Positions 1 to 9,690 of a stretch of 64,000 bases of DNA are shown in pieces (position 1 is the first letter of the stretch; every line of letters begins with the position of its first letter). The stretch comes from Caulobacter segnis. GTDB taxonomy: Bacteria > Pseudomonadota > Alphaproteobacteria > Caulobacterales > Caulobacteraceae. The DNA is taken from NCBI RefSeq assembly GCF_019931575.1, contig NZ_CP082923.1, forward strand, positions 744,001-808,000. Reading direction: 5' to 3'. The translations under genes and the position numbers were made by a program. The notes under the pieces are model-generated. The model worked only from the letters and a program-made list of their open reading frames with translations. It did not search any database and had not been told where the DNA came from.

Positions 1-377
1 AACCGGTGGGCGGCCTTGAACTTGTCGGTGGTGCCCAGCCATACGGTCGCGACACCGTTCGTCCGGGCGTGGGCGAGGGCGGCGTCGAGCAGCGCCTGGG
101 CCGCCCCCACCGCGCCGCGCGCCACGGGCTTCACGAACATCTTGCGCAGGGCCACGGCCGCGCCGCCGATGTCCTTCAGGGCCACGGTGCCGACCGCCCG
201 GCCATCCAGCTCGGCCAGCCAGAACTGGCCTCTCCCGGTCTGGTACCAGTCGGGAATGGCCGCCAGGTCGGGCTGGTCGGCGGCGGTGATGGCGATCCCG
301 AACTCCTCCCGCTGGATGGGCAGGATCACGTCGACGACGGCGTCCTCGTCGCCGGGGCGGAAGGGGCGGACGATCAC
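1..377 (-). CDS. GNAT family N-acetyltransferase (partial, 3' end outside window)
   Basis: About 125 N-terminal residues are visible on the minus strand and the rest runs off the left edge. The protein begins VIVRPFRPGDEDAVV and continues with WLAELDGRAVGTVALKDI and ALRKMFVKPVARG, the beta4/beta5 and acetyl-CoA-loop pattern of GNAT acetyltransferases. It uses a GTG start whose TGA overlap (GTGA, 374-377) places it directly on the stop codon of the RND pump gene, so translation is probably coupled. The acceptor substrate cannot be told from sequence. Its place as fourth gene of an efflux operon suggests, by inference only, modification of a toxic amine or of the exported compound. Confidence 0.8.
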   Translation of the reverse strand, partial: MIVRPFRPGDEDAVVDVILPIQREEFGIAITAADQPDLAAIPDWYQTGRGQFWLAELDGRAVGTVALKDIGGAAVALRKMFVKPVARGAVGAAQALLDAALAHARTNGVATVWLGTTDKFKAAHR

Positions 378-3300
378 AGGCGGTCGACGGTCCCTGAGCT
401 TGGGGCGGGGTGGCCGTTGGTCGCCTCGCGCGGGGTGGTCATGCGGGCCAGCTTGGGTTTCAGCCACATCTCGATGTCGTCGACGATCTCGTAGACCACC
501 GGCACCAGCACCAGCGACAGCACGGTCGAGGTGATCAGGCCGCCGATCACGGCCACGGCCATGGGCTGGCGGAACTCCGAGCCGGTGCCGATGCCCAGAG
601 CGGTCGGCAGCATGCCGGCCATCATCGCCAGGGTGGTCATGACGATCGGGCGGGCCCGCTCGTGACAGGCGTCGAGAATGGCCTCGCGCTGGCTCATGCC
701 GTCGCGCTCCTGCTCGATGGCGTACTCGACCAGCAGGATCGAGTTCTTGGCCGCCAGGCCCATCAGCATCAGGAAGCCGATCAGCGACGGCATCGACAGC
801 GACTGGCCGGTGACCAGCAGGGCGAAGAACGCCCCGCCGATCGCCAGGGGCAGGGCCGACAGGATGGTGATCGGCTTGAAGAAGCTGCGGAACAGCAGGA
901 CGAGCACGCCGAACACCAGGCCGACGGCCGACAGCAGCGCCACGGCGAAGCCGGTGAACAGCTCGACGAACGCCTCCTGGTCGCCGGCCGAGGCCGGGCC
1001 GACGCCGGCGGGCAGCTTCTTCATGGTCGGCAAGTTGCCGACGTCCGTCATGGCCTGGCCCAGCTGGGCGCCATTGTTGAGGTCGGCCTCGATGGTCACC
1101 TGCCGCTTGCGGGCGAAGCGGTCGATCTTGGCCGGGCCCGCCTGGAACGACAGGTCGGCGACGGTGTCGAGCCGGGTCGTGCCGCCGCTGGACGTGGGCA
1201 CGCGCAGGGCGCCCAGGGCGTCCAGGTCGCGGCGGCTCTCGGCCGGCAGGCGCACGCGGATCGGGATCCGCCGCTCGCCCTGGGTCATCTTGGCGACGTT
1301 GGCGTCGATGTCGCCGACCGTGGCCACGCGGGCGATGGCGGCGATGTCGGCCGAGCTGACGCCCAGGCGCGCGGCCTCGTCGGCCTTGGGCCGGATCAGG
1401 ATCTCGGGACCGCTGGGCGGCGACGAGGGGCGCGGATCGGCGACGGTCGAGAGCTTCTGCATCTCGCGCTCGATCTGGGCGGCGGTGCGCTCCAGCAATG
1501 GGCCGTCCTCGGAGATCAGGATGGTCTGGACCTCGGACGTGCCCCAGTCGCCCAACAGGTTGACGCGGGCGTCGGGGATGTCGGGCAGGCCGTCGCGGAC
1601 CTCCTGCTTGATCTCGGTCACCGTCAGGTCGCGCTTGCCATTCAGCACGATGGTGATGGTGGCGTCGCGGATGTCCGTGCCGCTCTGGCCGCCCCAGCCG
1701 CTGCCGATGTTCGAACCGACCTGGGCGAAGACGTGGGCCACTTCCGGGCGCTTGCGGAACATGGTCGTCACCGACTGCACGGTGCGATCCATGTCGGCCA
1801 CGGTCGCCCCGGGCGGTCCCTGGACCTTCAGGTAGTAGTAGTTGTTGTTGGCGGCGGGCTGGAACGCGGTGGGCAGAAGGCCCGCCAGCATGATCGAGCC
1901 GATGAAGATCGCGCCGCCGATGATGCAGGCCAGGATCCGGTGGTCCAGCGACCAGTCCAGCACATCGCGGTAGAAGCCCTTGAAGTCCCTGCGCGGGTGC
2001 GGGTCCTTGGCCGGCTTGAGGAAATAGGCGGCCAGTAGCGGGGTCAGCAGGCGGGCCACGACCAGCGAGAACAGCACGGCCACGGCGACGGTCAGGCCGA
2101 ATTCCTTGAAGAACTGGCCGGGCGTGCCAGGCATGTAGGACACCGGCACGAACACCGCGACGATGGTGAAGGTGGTGGCCACGACCGCCAGGCCGATGGC
2201 GTCGGCCCCCTCGATCGCCGCCTGGAAGGGCCTCTGGCCCCGGGCGACGCGCTTTTCGATGTTCTCGATCTCGACCACGGCGTCGTCGACCAGGATGCCG
2301 ATGACCAGGGTCAGGGCCAGCAGGGTCACGACGTTCAGCGAGAAGCCCATGAACGCCATGAAGGCGAAGGTGGGCACCAGCGACACCGGCATGGCGATGG
2401 CGGTGATCAGGGTGGCGCGCCATTCGCGCAGGAACAGGAACACCACCAGCGAGGCCAGCAGCATGCCTTCCAGCAGGGTGTGCTCGGTGGCCGCGAAGCT
2501 GGCGCGGGTCTCGTCGACGGTCGAGAAGATCTTCACGAACGAGACGCCGGCCTGCTTCTGGGCGAGGGCGTCGATGGCCTTCTTGACGTTGTCCTCGACG
2601 GCGACGTCGCTGGAGTCGCGGGTCTTCATCACCTGGAAGGCGACGACGGGACGGCCGTCCAGGCGGGCGAAGCCGCGCTGTTCCTCGGCCCCTTGGCCGA
2701 CCTGGGCCACGTCGGTCAGCTTCACATAGCGGCCGCCGGCCACCGGGATGGTGATCTGGCGCAGCTGCTCGACCGTGGTGGCCGCACCCAGCACGCGCAG
2801 GGTCTGCTCGCGGCCGCCGACATTGGCCCGGCCGCCGGGGGCGTCGACGCTGAAGCTGGCCAGGGCCGAGTTCAGCTGCGGGGCCGTCACGCCGAACGAG
2901 GCCATGCGGTCGGGGTCGATGATGACATTGATCTCGCGATCGACGCCGCCGACGCGGGCCACCTGGGCCACGCCCTTCTCGCCCTGCAGGGCGCGGGTGA
3001 CGGTGTCGTCGATAAACCACGACAGCTCGGTGGAACTCATGCCCGGGGCCGAGACGGCGTAGGTGATGATCGGGGCGCTGGTGATCTCCAGGCGCTGGAC
3101 GATCGGCTCGTCGACCTCCTTGGGCAGGACGGCGCGGGTCTGGTCGACCTTGGAGCGCACCTCGTCGGTGACCTTCTGCAGGTCCTCGCCGAGATTGAAC
3201 TCGATCGTCGTGGTCGAGGCCCCCTGGACCACCGAGGAGCGGATGGTCTTGACGTTGGAGATGCTGGCCACCGCGTCCTCGATGGGGCGGGTGACCTGGG

Positions 3301-3523
3301 TCTCCATCTCGCCGGGCGCGGCCCCGCTCTGGGTGACCGTCACGGTCACGGCGGGGAACTCGACATTGGGGAACTGCTTGATCGGCAGGGTCAGGTAGCA
3401 GCCGATCCCGGCGATCATCAGGGCGATGAACATCACCGCCACCGGTATCGGATTGCGGATCGCCCAGGCGGAGACCTTCAGCTCGCCAGTCTTGCGGTCG
3501 CTGGTCTGGTGTTCCGCGGCCAT
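374..3523 (-). CDS. RND efflux pump inner-membrane transporter (HAE1/AcrB type)
   Basis: A 1049-residue proton-driven multidrug exporter of the inner membrane, normal length for AcrB-type pumps. TM1 lies near residues 24-45 and is followed by a large periplasmic domain. The TM4 motif GILVDDAVVEIENIEKR carries the two proton-relay aspartates at about 413-414 (AcrB D407/D408), and the TM10 region GLAAKNSILLVEYA holds the relay lysine. The second periplasmic loop starts after about residue 560. The ATG overlaps the adaptor stop as ATGA. It should form the tripartite complex with the two upstream genes. The exported substrate is unknown. Confidence 0.97.
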   Translation of the reverse strand: MAAEHQTSDRKTGELKVSAWAIRNPIPVAVMFIALMIAGIGCYLTLPIKQFPNVEFPAVTVTVTQSGAAPGEMETQVTRPIEDAVASISNVKTIRSSVVQGASTTTIEFNLGEDLQKVTDEVRSKVDQTRAVLPKEVDEPIVQRLEITSAPIITYAVSAPGMSSTELSWFIDDTVTRALQGEKGVAQVARVGGVDREINVIIDPDRMASFGVTAPQLNSALASFSVDAPGGRANVGGREQTLRVLGAATTVEQLRQITIPVAGGRYVKLTDVAQVGQGAEEQRGFARLDGRPVVAFQVMKTRDSSDVAVEDNVKKAIDALAQKQAGVSFVKIFSTVDETRASFAATEHTLLEGMLLASLVVFLFLREWRATLITAIAMPVSLVPTFAFMAFMGFSLNVVTLLALTLVIGILVDDAVVEIENIEKRVARGQRPFQAAIEGADAIGLAVVATTFTIVAVFVPVSYMPGTPGQFFKEFGLTVAVAVLFSLVVARLLTPLLAAYFLKPAKDPHPRRDFKGFYRDVLDWSLDHRILACIIGGAIFIGSIMLAGLLPTAFQPAANNNYYYLKVQGPPGATVADMDRTVQSVTTMFRKRPEVAHVFAQVGSNIGSGWGGQSGTDIRDATITIVLNGKRDLTVTEIKQEVRDGLPDIPDARVNLLGDWGTSEVQTILISEDGPLLERTAAQIEREMQKLSTVADPRPSSPPSGPEILIRPKADEAARLGVSSADIAAIARVATVGDIDANVAKMTQGERRIPIRVRLPAESRRDLDALGALRVPTSSGGTTRLDTVADLSFQAGPAKIDRFARKRQVTIEADLNNGAQLGQAMTDVGNLPTMKKLPAGVGPASAGDQEAFVELFTGFAVALLSAVGLVFGVLVLLFRSFFKPITILSALPLAIGGAFFALLVTGQSLSMPSLIGFLMLMGLAAKNSILLVEYAIEQERDGMSQREAILDACHERARPIVMTTLAMMAGMLPTALGIGTGSEFRQPMAVAVIGGLITSTVLSLVLVPVVYEIVDDIEMWLKPKLARMTTPREATNGHPAPSSGTVDRL

Positions 3524-4593
3524 CAGCGAGCCGCCTGTTGAGCCGGGCGCACGACGTCGCCGTCGGTGACGAAGGCCGCGCCGCCCAGGACGATGCGGGT
3601 TCCGGCGGGAGGGCCCTGGACCAGCTGGGCCCAGCCGCCGCCCTTCTGGCCGATCTTCACGGCGACCTGGTGGGCGCGGTTGTTGGCGTCGAGCGTCATC
3701 ACCGACAGGCCGTCGGCCTCGTAGCGAATGGCCGATTCCGGAATGGCGGTGACCGGCGCCCCCGAGGCGCCGAAATTGGCGCGGCCGAAGCCGCCGGGGC
3801 GCAGGTCGTCGCGCACGGGCAGGCGCACGCGCACCTTGCCCAGGCGGTTGCTGCTGTCGACGCGTGGGCTAACCAGGCGTACGACGCCGGCGATCGACTG
3901 ACCGCCGGGCAGGGACACCTGGGCAGATTGGCCGACGCGGATACCGGGCAGGTCCGCTTCGTTGACCTCGGCGTCCAGCTCCACGAGGCCGTCGCGGGCG
4001 ATGGTGAACCACGGCGTCGTGCCGCCGCCGGCGATCTGGCCCGGCTGCACGCCGCGCGACAGCACCCGGCCGCTGACCGGCGAGGTGATGGTCATGCGCG
4101 AGACGCGGGTGCGCAGTTCCTTCAGCGCCGCCGCCTGGGCCTTGGCCTGGTAGCGGCGGGTCTCGATCTGCTCCTGGCTGAGCACGCCCTGGCCGTCGAG
4201 GCCGGAGACGCGCGCGGCCTCGGCCTGGGACTGGGCGGTGACGGCCGCCTGCTGGTCGACCTGGGCGCGCAGCAGGGTGTCGTCCAGCTGGGCCAGGGGC
4301 TGGCCGGCGCGGACCCAGTCGCCTTCGTCGGCGTAGAGGCGGGCCACGCGATAGCCGGTCAGCTCCGAGCCGACGGCGGCCTCTTCGCGCGAGACCAGCA
4401 GGCCGGAGGCCTCGACCCCGCCGCCCAGCGGCCGGGTCTCGACGCTGCCGACGCTGACCGTGCGCGCCTGGCTGGCGGCGGTCTTGGCGGGGGCTTCCTT
4501 GTCCTTCTTCCCGCCACAGGCGGTCAAACCCACGGCGGAGCAGACCAGGGCGGTGGCGATCAGATAGCGGGTCGTCATCGGAGCGGGTCTCAT
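3523..4593 (-). CDS. RND efflux periplasmic adaptor (membrane fusion protein)
   Basis: About 356 residues with a lipoprotein signal ending in a VGLTAC lipobox, then a biotinyl-lipoyl-like half motif (VARLYADEGDWVRAGQPLAQLD), an alpha-helical hairpin rich in Q/A, and the second lipoyl half (MTITSPVSGRVLSRGVQPGQ), followed by beta-barrel and membrane-proximal domains. It bridges the RND pump and the outer-membrane channel. I chose the start at 4593 because its ATG overlaps the TGA of the upstream gene (ATGA). An in-frame ATG at 4578 (MTTRYLIATALVC) gives an equally good signal sequence and cannot be excluded. Confidence 0.95.
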   Translation of the reverse strand: MRPAPMTTRYLIATALVCSAVGLTACGGKKDKEAPAKTAASQARTVSVGSVETRPLGGGVEASGLLVSREEAAVGSELTGYRVARLYADEGDWVRAGQPLAQLDDTLLRAQVDQQAAVTAQSQAEAARVSGLDGQGVLSQEQIETRRYQAKAQAAALKELRTRVSRMTITSPVSGRVLSRGVQPGQIAGGGTTPWFTIARDGLVELDAEVNEADLPGIRVGQSAQVSLPGGQSIAGVVRLVSPRVDSSNRLGKVRVRLPVRDDLRPGGFGRANFGASGAPVTAIPESAIRYEADGLSVMTLDANNRAHQVAVKIGQKGGGWAQLVQGPPAGTRIVLGGAAFVTDGDVVRPAQQAAR

Positions 4594-6092
4594 TGCGCGG
4601 AGGGCTTGCTGGGAACGGCCTCGGGCGACCAGCCGCCGCCGAGCGCCTTGTAGGTCTGGACGGCGCGTTGCAGCGCCTGGGTCTGGGCTCCGGTCAAGGC
4701 GGTCCGGGATGACCGCCAGGACTGCTCGGCCTGCAGGGCCGTGGTCAGGTCGGTCAGGCCCGCGGCGTAGCCCTTGCGGCTGGCCTCGTAGGCGACGGCG
4801 GCGCGCCGCTCGCCGGCGGCCAGCAGCGTCACGCGGCGTTCGTCGGCGGCCTGCTGGACCAGGGCGTTCTCGGTCTCGCCGAACGCCTTCTGCACCGTCT
4901 GCTCGTAGGTCACGGCGGCCTGCTCGACCCGGGCGCCCTGCGCCTTGATGTCGGACATCAGCTTGGGAATGTTCAGCACCGGGATCGACAGGCCCGCGCC
5001 CAGGGTCCAGGCCGAGCTGGTGGTCGACTGGGTCGTGCCCGGCGTCAGGAAGCTGGGGCTGATCTGCTTGGTGATCCCGACGCCCGGCTCCAGGGTCAGG
5101 GTCGGGAACAGGGCCAGTTCGTTGATGTTCAGGTTGCCCGAGGCCGAGGCGAGGCGCGCGGCGGCTTCGCGGATGTCGGGGCGGCGGGCCAGCAGCTCGG
5201 CCGGGGCGGCGGCGGGGACCGGCGGGGTCTTGGCCAGCACGGGCTCGACCGGCAGGCTGGCCAGCGGATCGACGCCCTTGCCGACCAGGATCAGCAGGCT
5301 GCGACGGGCGGCCTGCAACTGGGCCTCTAGCTGGGCGACCTGGGCCTGGGCCTGGGCCAGGTCGGCGGCGGTGCGGTCGCCCTCGGTGGTCGCCGACAGG
5401 CCCCGGCGGCCCTTCTCGGCGGAGACGTCGTACAGGGCCTGGCTGATGCGGGCGTTCTGGCGGGCGTCCTCCAGCTGCACGGCGTAGCCGCGCGCCTCGA
5501 AGTAGGACTGGGCGACATTGGCCGCCAGCGCCGCGCGGGCGCCCTCGTACGAGAAGCGGGCGGCGGCCAGGTCGTTGTCGACCACGCGGCGGGCGGCGGC
5601 GCGGCGGCCGATCAGATCCAGCTCCCACGAGACGTCGAAATTGGCCGAATAGGTCTTGGTCACCCCGCCCAGGGTGAAGCCGCCCGATCCGCTTTGGTCG
5701 ATGATGTCGGTGTCGGTCCGCTTGGCCGAGCCGGTCAGCGGCGTCTGCGGAATGTAGAGCTCGCGGATCTGGCCCTGGCGCGTGGCGCGAGCCTCTTCGA
5801 GCTTCGCGGCGGCCATGCGCGCGTCGGGGGCGTGGGCCAGGGCGGTCGTAATCAGGTCGTTCAGGACCGGATCGTTGAAGGCGGTCCACCACTGGTCCAG
5901 CGTCTGGGCGCCCAGCGGTGCGCCTGTCGGAGCCTCGTAGGCGGACGGCAGCTTGGCGTCCACTTGGCGCGCGGGCGTGGTGCAGGCCGAGAGGCCGCCG
6001 CCCAGGACGAGCGCCACTCCAACGAGAAGGACTGGAGACGAGCCAGAAGGCCGGCCTGGACGCCACTGGGCGCCGGTCTTGGCGAGACGCAT
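4590..6092 (-). CDS. Outer-membrane efflux lipoprotein (NodT/TolC-like OMF)
   Basis: About 500 residues. A lipobox (GGGLSAC, Cys about 37) suggests acylation, as in NodT/OprM proteins. The mature part opens with LDQWWTAFNDPVLNDLI, the typical OMF start, and contains two long helical repeats of TolC type with ARRPDIREAAARL in the middle and SYEASRKGYAAGLTDLTTAL near the end. I take the start at 6092 (MRLAKTG) because it gives a compact signal sequence; the frame is open to 6218. First gene of the four-gene efflux operon, ending in an ATGA overlap with the adaptor. Confidence 0.93.
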   Translation of the reverse strand: MRLAKTGAQWRPGRPSGSSPVLLVGVALVLGGGLSACTTPARQVDAKLPSAYEAPTGAPLGAQTLDQWWTAFNDPVLNDLITTALAHAPDARMAAAKLEEARATRQGQIRELYIPQTPLTGSAKRTDTDIIDQSGSGGFTLGGVTKTYSANFDVSWELDLIGRRAAARRVVDNDLAAARFSYEGARAALAANVAQSYFEARGYAVQLEDARQNARISQALYDVSAEKGRRGLSATTEGDRTAADLAQAQAQVAQLEAQLQAARRSLLILVGKGVDPLASLPVEPVLAKTPPVPAAAPAELLARRPDIREAAARLASASGNLNINELALFPTLTLEPGVGITKQISPSFLTPGTTQSTTSSAWTLGAGLSIPVLNIPKLMSDIKAQGARVEQAAVTYEQTVQKAFGETENALVQQAADERRVTLLAAGERRAAVAYEASRKGYAAGLTDLTTALQAEQSWRSSRTALTGAQTQALQRAVQTYKALGGGWSPEAVPSKPSAQ

Positions 6093-6609
6093 GAAGTTTC
6101 GAACCCGGTAATTCCGCCCTGAGGCCGATTGGCGACCAATGGTTTCCCACTTAGGCGCCCCCACGCCGATGGAAAACCCCCCAAGCAACGCTTTAGCGAA
6201 GCTTATGTTGCGACGCACCCATTCTCAGAGGGGCTCGATCCCATACCTGTCAGCAGTGCGGCGCGATGACGCGCCCGTATTGCCATGTCCTTACGGCTGT
6301 TGACGGCGCTGTAAAACATACCACATCATCGAAACAGATGTTCGACCTTTGTGATCGGCATCCGCCTCGGTTGCGAAATCGGGGGAGTATGCGTGGCTTT
6401 TCAAGCGTCCGGCTCCAAGGGAACCAAGGCTTGTCGGCTCTAGAAGGCGCATCACCAAGTTTCGAAAATGAACGCTCTCACCGGCGCGCCTATCCGGCCG
6501 CTCGTGGGCGTGCGCGCGTCCATCTCGGGAGACCGCCACCCAGCTGAACACACCCTGGCCCCGCGAAGACGAACGGCCAGTCAAAAAACAATCGAGGGAG
6601 GGAAAACCA
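6093..6609. other. Divergent intergenic region between efflux operon and TonB receptor
   Basis: About 517 bp with no convincing gene. A 93-residue frame at 6266-6547 has no signal, domain or ribosome site and is probably chance. A 13-bp palindrome, ATTGGCGACCAAT at 6128-6140, lies about 40 bp upstream of the efflux start and could be an operator. The stretch 6285-6420 is AT-richer than its neighbours and presumably holds promoters. A strong ribosome site (GAGGGAGGGAAAACC) precedes the TonB receptor ATG. Confidence 0.5.
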
Positions 6610-9600
6610 ATGACACGAACCAGCTTCCTGCGCGGAGGCTCCCGCCTCGCGCTAGGCGTCGCCCTGATGGGCGGCCTGACAAGCGTGGCCCACGCCCAGG
6701 CGCAGCGCCCCAACGATGTTCCGGTCGAGGTCGAGGAGGTCGTCGTCACCGGCTCGTTCATCCGGGGCACGCCCGAGGACGCGGCCCTGCCGGTAGACGT
6801 GATCGGCGCCGAGGAACTGCAGAAGCGCGGTTCGCCATCCACCGTCGAACTCCTCAAGGCGCTGTCGGTGTCCAGCGGGGTGCTGGGCGACACCAACCAG
6901 TTCGACAGCCGCGCCCAGGGCTCGGAAGGCTCGGGCTCGGTCAACCTGCGCGGCCTGGGCTCGCAGCGCACCCTGGTGCTGCTGAACGGCCGCCGCATGG
7001 CGATCAACCCCTTCGGCCAGGCCGGGGCGGGCATCGTCGACACCAACATCATTCCCGCCGCCGCCATCGGCCGCCTGGAAGTGCTGAAGGACGGCGCGGC
7101 GGCGACCTATGGCTCGGACGCCATCGCTGGCGTCGTCAACTTCATCACCAAGAAGAGCTTCGAAGGGCTGGAGGCGGCCGCCGACTACCGCCACATCGAC
7201 GGCTCCAAGGGCGACTACGGGGCCAGCGTCACCTGGGGCAAGGTCTGGGACAACGGCAACGTCCTGGCCAGCGTCGGCTGGCAGCACCGCTCCAAGCTGT
7301 CGGTCGCCGACCGTGACTGGGCCAACCGGCCCTACCTGTCCAATCCCGAGGCCGGCTGGTCCGCCGCCGGCAATCCGTCGACTTTCATCCCGCTGGCCAG
7401 CACGACCAGCGGCATGCGCGACCCGGCCTGCTCCGGACTGGGCGGCTTCCCGGGTTTCAGCGGCCTGACGCCGGTCTGCTACTGGCACTACACGCCGTTC
7501 GACAACCTCGTTGAAAAGTCCAACGCGGTGCAGGCCTACGCGGAGGCCAACGCCGACCTTTCGCCCAAGACCAAGTTCCACGCCGAGCTGCTGTACGCCC
7601 ACACCGACGTGCCCGACTGGAACACCTCGCCCTCGTACGCCGCCCTGGCGGTGCCGACAGCCGAGGTGGCGCCCAGCGCAGCCCTGGCCGGCCGCTACTA
7701 CGTGCCGGCGACCAATCCCGGCCTGATCGCCTTCATGGCGACCAACCCGACCGTCAACCTGACCAACCTGGCCACCGGCGCCAGTTCGACGGTTCCCAGC
7801 TCGATCTTCGCCTTCGGAGCGCTGAACGTCGCAAACCGGCCGTTCGCCATCGGCGGCAATCCCAAGTTCGGCTACGGCCCCTCGATCGGCTCGCGGTCGT
7901 TCGACGCCTTCCGCGTCTCGGCCGACCTGACCGGCGAGTTCGACAACGGCATCGGCTGGAACGTCGCCCTGACCTATTCGCAGGAAGTGGGCATCCGCAC
8001 CGGCTACGACACCCTGGTCAACCGCTTCGCCCTGGCGCTGCAGGGCCTGGGCGGGCCGCTCTGCGACAGCAACCCGTCGCTGCCGGGCGTGCAAGGAACG
8101 CCGGGCGTCGGCCAGTGCATGTATTACAACCCCTTCGCCAGCGCGATCCCCAGCAACGTCATCACCGGGACCGCCAATTCGGCCTACAACTCGGCCCTGG
8201 CCAACAACAAGGACCTGGTCGACTGGTTCTTCAAGAAGCTGTCGACCAAGCAGTCCTCGCGACTGTTCGTCGGCGAGGCGGTGCTGAATGGCAAGACGGC
8301 CATCACCCTGCCGGGCGGCGACGTCGCCTGGGCGGCCGGCGTCCAGTATCGCCGCACCTATTTCAAGGCCGACTACAACGACATCAGCAACGCGGCGATC
8401 AATCCGTGCGTCAACACGCCGGACTTCGGGGTGACCACCTGCACCGGCTCGGCCCGCAACGGCCCCTTCATGTTCTTGGGGGTAGGCAACGAAGCCGATA
8501 ACCAGAGCGACGTGATGGCCGGGTTCGGCGAGCTTTCCGTCCCGATCACCGAGACCTTCCAGGCCCAGTTCGCCGCCCGCTACGAGGACTATGGCGGCGC
8601 GATCGGCTCGACCTTCAATCCCAAGGCCTCGCTGCGCTGGCAGGCCATGCCGTGGGTGGCGATCCGCGCCTCGGCGGGCTCGACCTTCCGCGGCCCGCCG
8701 GACCCGCTGACCACCACGACGTCGGTCACCTCGCTGCAGGGGATCCTGGGCGTGTTCCGCGCCGTCGACATCTTCGGCAATCCGAACCTCGCGCCCGAAA
8801 AGGCCAAGACCTACAATTTCGGCCTGCTGTTCAACGCCGGCGAGTTCAAGGCCAGCATCGACTACTTCCTGTTCGACTTCAAAAACCCGATCGTCGCCGA
8901 GCCGGTGGCCGGGATCGTCGCGGCGCTCTATCCGAACGGCGCGGCGGGCGCGAACAACTGCGCCAATGCGGCCTATGCCGCCCTGGTGGCGCGCTTCACG
9001 TTCAACGGCTCGTGCTCGACGCCGACGACCAGCATCGCCCGCCTGCGGACCAACTACATCAACGGCGCGCCGGTGAAGAACGCCGGCTTCGACTTTTCCG
9101 CCGACTACCGCTTCAAGAACGTGGCGGGCGGCGACGTCCAGATCGGCGGCAACGCCACCTACATCCAGAAGTACGAGGTCGGCTCCACCGTCGTGGAGGG
9201 CATCACGGTCGAGAAGGCCTTCGACGCCGTGGGCCTGCTGAACTACCAGACCACCGTCGTGCCGATCCCGAAGTGGAAGGGCGACGTCTTCGCCGAGTAC
9301 AACATGGGCCCGCATAACCTGCGCCTGTCGGTCCACTACATCGGCGGCTACACCGACCAGCGCACCGCGCCTTTCGCGGCCAACGCCTACAAGGACACCA
9401 CGGGCGCGGGCGTGACGGTCAGCGCCGGCAAGAAGATCAAGAAGCAGGTCCTGACGAACCTGGCCTATCGCGTCTTCCTGCCCTGGGACACCACGGCGAC
9501 CCTGGCGATCACCAACATCTTCGACAAGAACCCGTCCTATGCCCGCCTCGACCTGGGCTACGACCCGTTCACCGGCGATCCGCTGGGTCGCACCTACAAG

Positions 9601-9624
9601 GTGGGCCTGCGCAAGAAGTTCTAA
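6610..9624 (+). CDS. TonB-dependent outer-membrane receptor
   Basis: 1004 residues. A signal peptide (ALGVALMGGLTSVAHA) would be cleaved near residue 29, followed by a TonB-box-like EEVVVTGSF. The plug domain carries NLRGLGSQRTLVLLNGRR and IGRLEVLKDGAAATYGSDAIAGVVNFIT, a signature of the large sugar/oligomer receptor subgroup of Caulobacterales and Xanthomonads. The beta-barrel ends in the usual aromatic terminus (GLRKKF). It should import a substrate too large for porins using TonB/ExbBD energy. No transporter or hydrolase partner is adjacent, so the ligand is unknown. A strong GGAGGG site precedes the ATG. Confidence 0.95.
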   Translation: MTRTSFLRGGSRLALGVALMGGLTSVAHAQAQRPNDVPVEVEEVVVTGSFIRGTPEDAALPVDVIGAEELQKRGSPSTVELLKALSVSSGVLGDTNQFDSRAQGSEGSGSVNLRGLGSQRTLVLLNGRRMAINPFGQAGAGIVDTNIIPAAAIGRLEVLKDGAAATYGSDAIAGVVNFITKKSFEGLEAAADYRHIDGSKGDYGASVTWGKVWDNGNVLASVGWQHRSKLSVADRDWANRPYLSNPEAGWSAAGNPSTFIPLASTTSGMRDPACSGLGGFPGFSGLTPVCYWHYTPFDNLVEKSNAVQAYAEANADLSPKTKFHAELLYAHTDVPDWNTSPSYAALAVPTAEVAPSAALAGRYYVPATNPGLIAFMATNPTVNLTNLATGASSTVPSSIFAFGALNVANRPFAIGGNPKFGYGPSIGSRSFDAFRVSADLTGEFDNGIGWNVALTYSQEVGIRTGYDTLVNRFALALQGLGGPLCDSNPSLPGVQGTPGVGQCMYYNPFASAIPSNVITGTANSAYNSALANNKDLVDWFFKKLSTKQSSRLFVGEAVLNGKTAITLPGGDVAWAAGVQYRRTYFKADYNDISNAAINPCVNTPDFGVTTCTGSARNGPFMFLGVGNEADNQSDVMAGFGELSVPITETFQAQFAARYEDYGGAIGSTFNPKASLRWQAMPWVAIRASAGSTFRGPPDPLTTTTSVTSLQGILGVFRAVDIFGNPNLAPEKAKTYNFGLLFNAGEFKASIDYFLFDFKNPIVAEPVAGIVAALYPNGAAGANNCANAAYAALVARFTFNGSCSTPTTSIARLRTNYINGAPVKNAGFDFSADYRFKNVAGGDVQIGGNATYIQKYEVGSTVVEGITVEKAFDAVGLLNYQTTVVPIPKWKGDVFAEYNMGPHNLRLSVHYIGGYTDQRTAPFAANAYKDTTGAGVTVSAGKKIKKQVLTNLAYRVFLPWDTTATLAITNIFDKNPSYARLDLGYDPFTGDPLGRTYKVGLRKKF

Positions 9625-9690
9625 TTCCTCGGAGCGTTGAACCTGGAGGCGCGCCTCCCCCCAAAAAAGAGGGGGCGCGCCGTCTTCTTC

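Noticed and set aside
3523..6150. 875-residue frame joining adaptor and OMF region
   Set aside because: The N-terminal 500 residues are out-of-frame translation of the OMF gene. The adaptor begins at 4593 or 4578.
6266..6547. 93-residue frame upstream of the TonB receptor
   Set aside because: No ribosome site, no domain, and composition unlike neighbouring genes. Likely chance within a promoter region.
6652..9336. Long minus-strand open frame opposite the TonB receptor
   Set aside because: Low-complexity Arg/Gly/Ala/Val translation with no domain. It is the GC-rich shadow of a gene with clear signal peptide, plug and barrel motifs.
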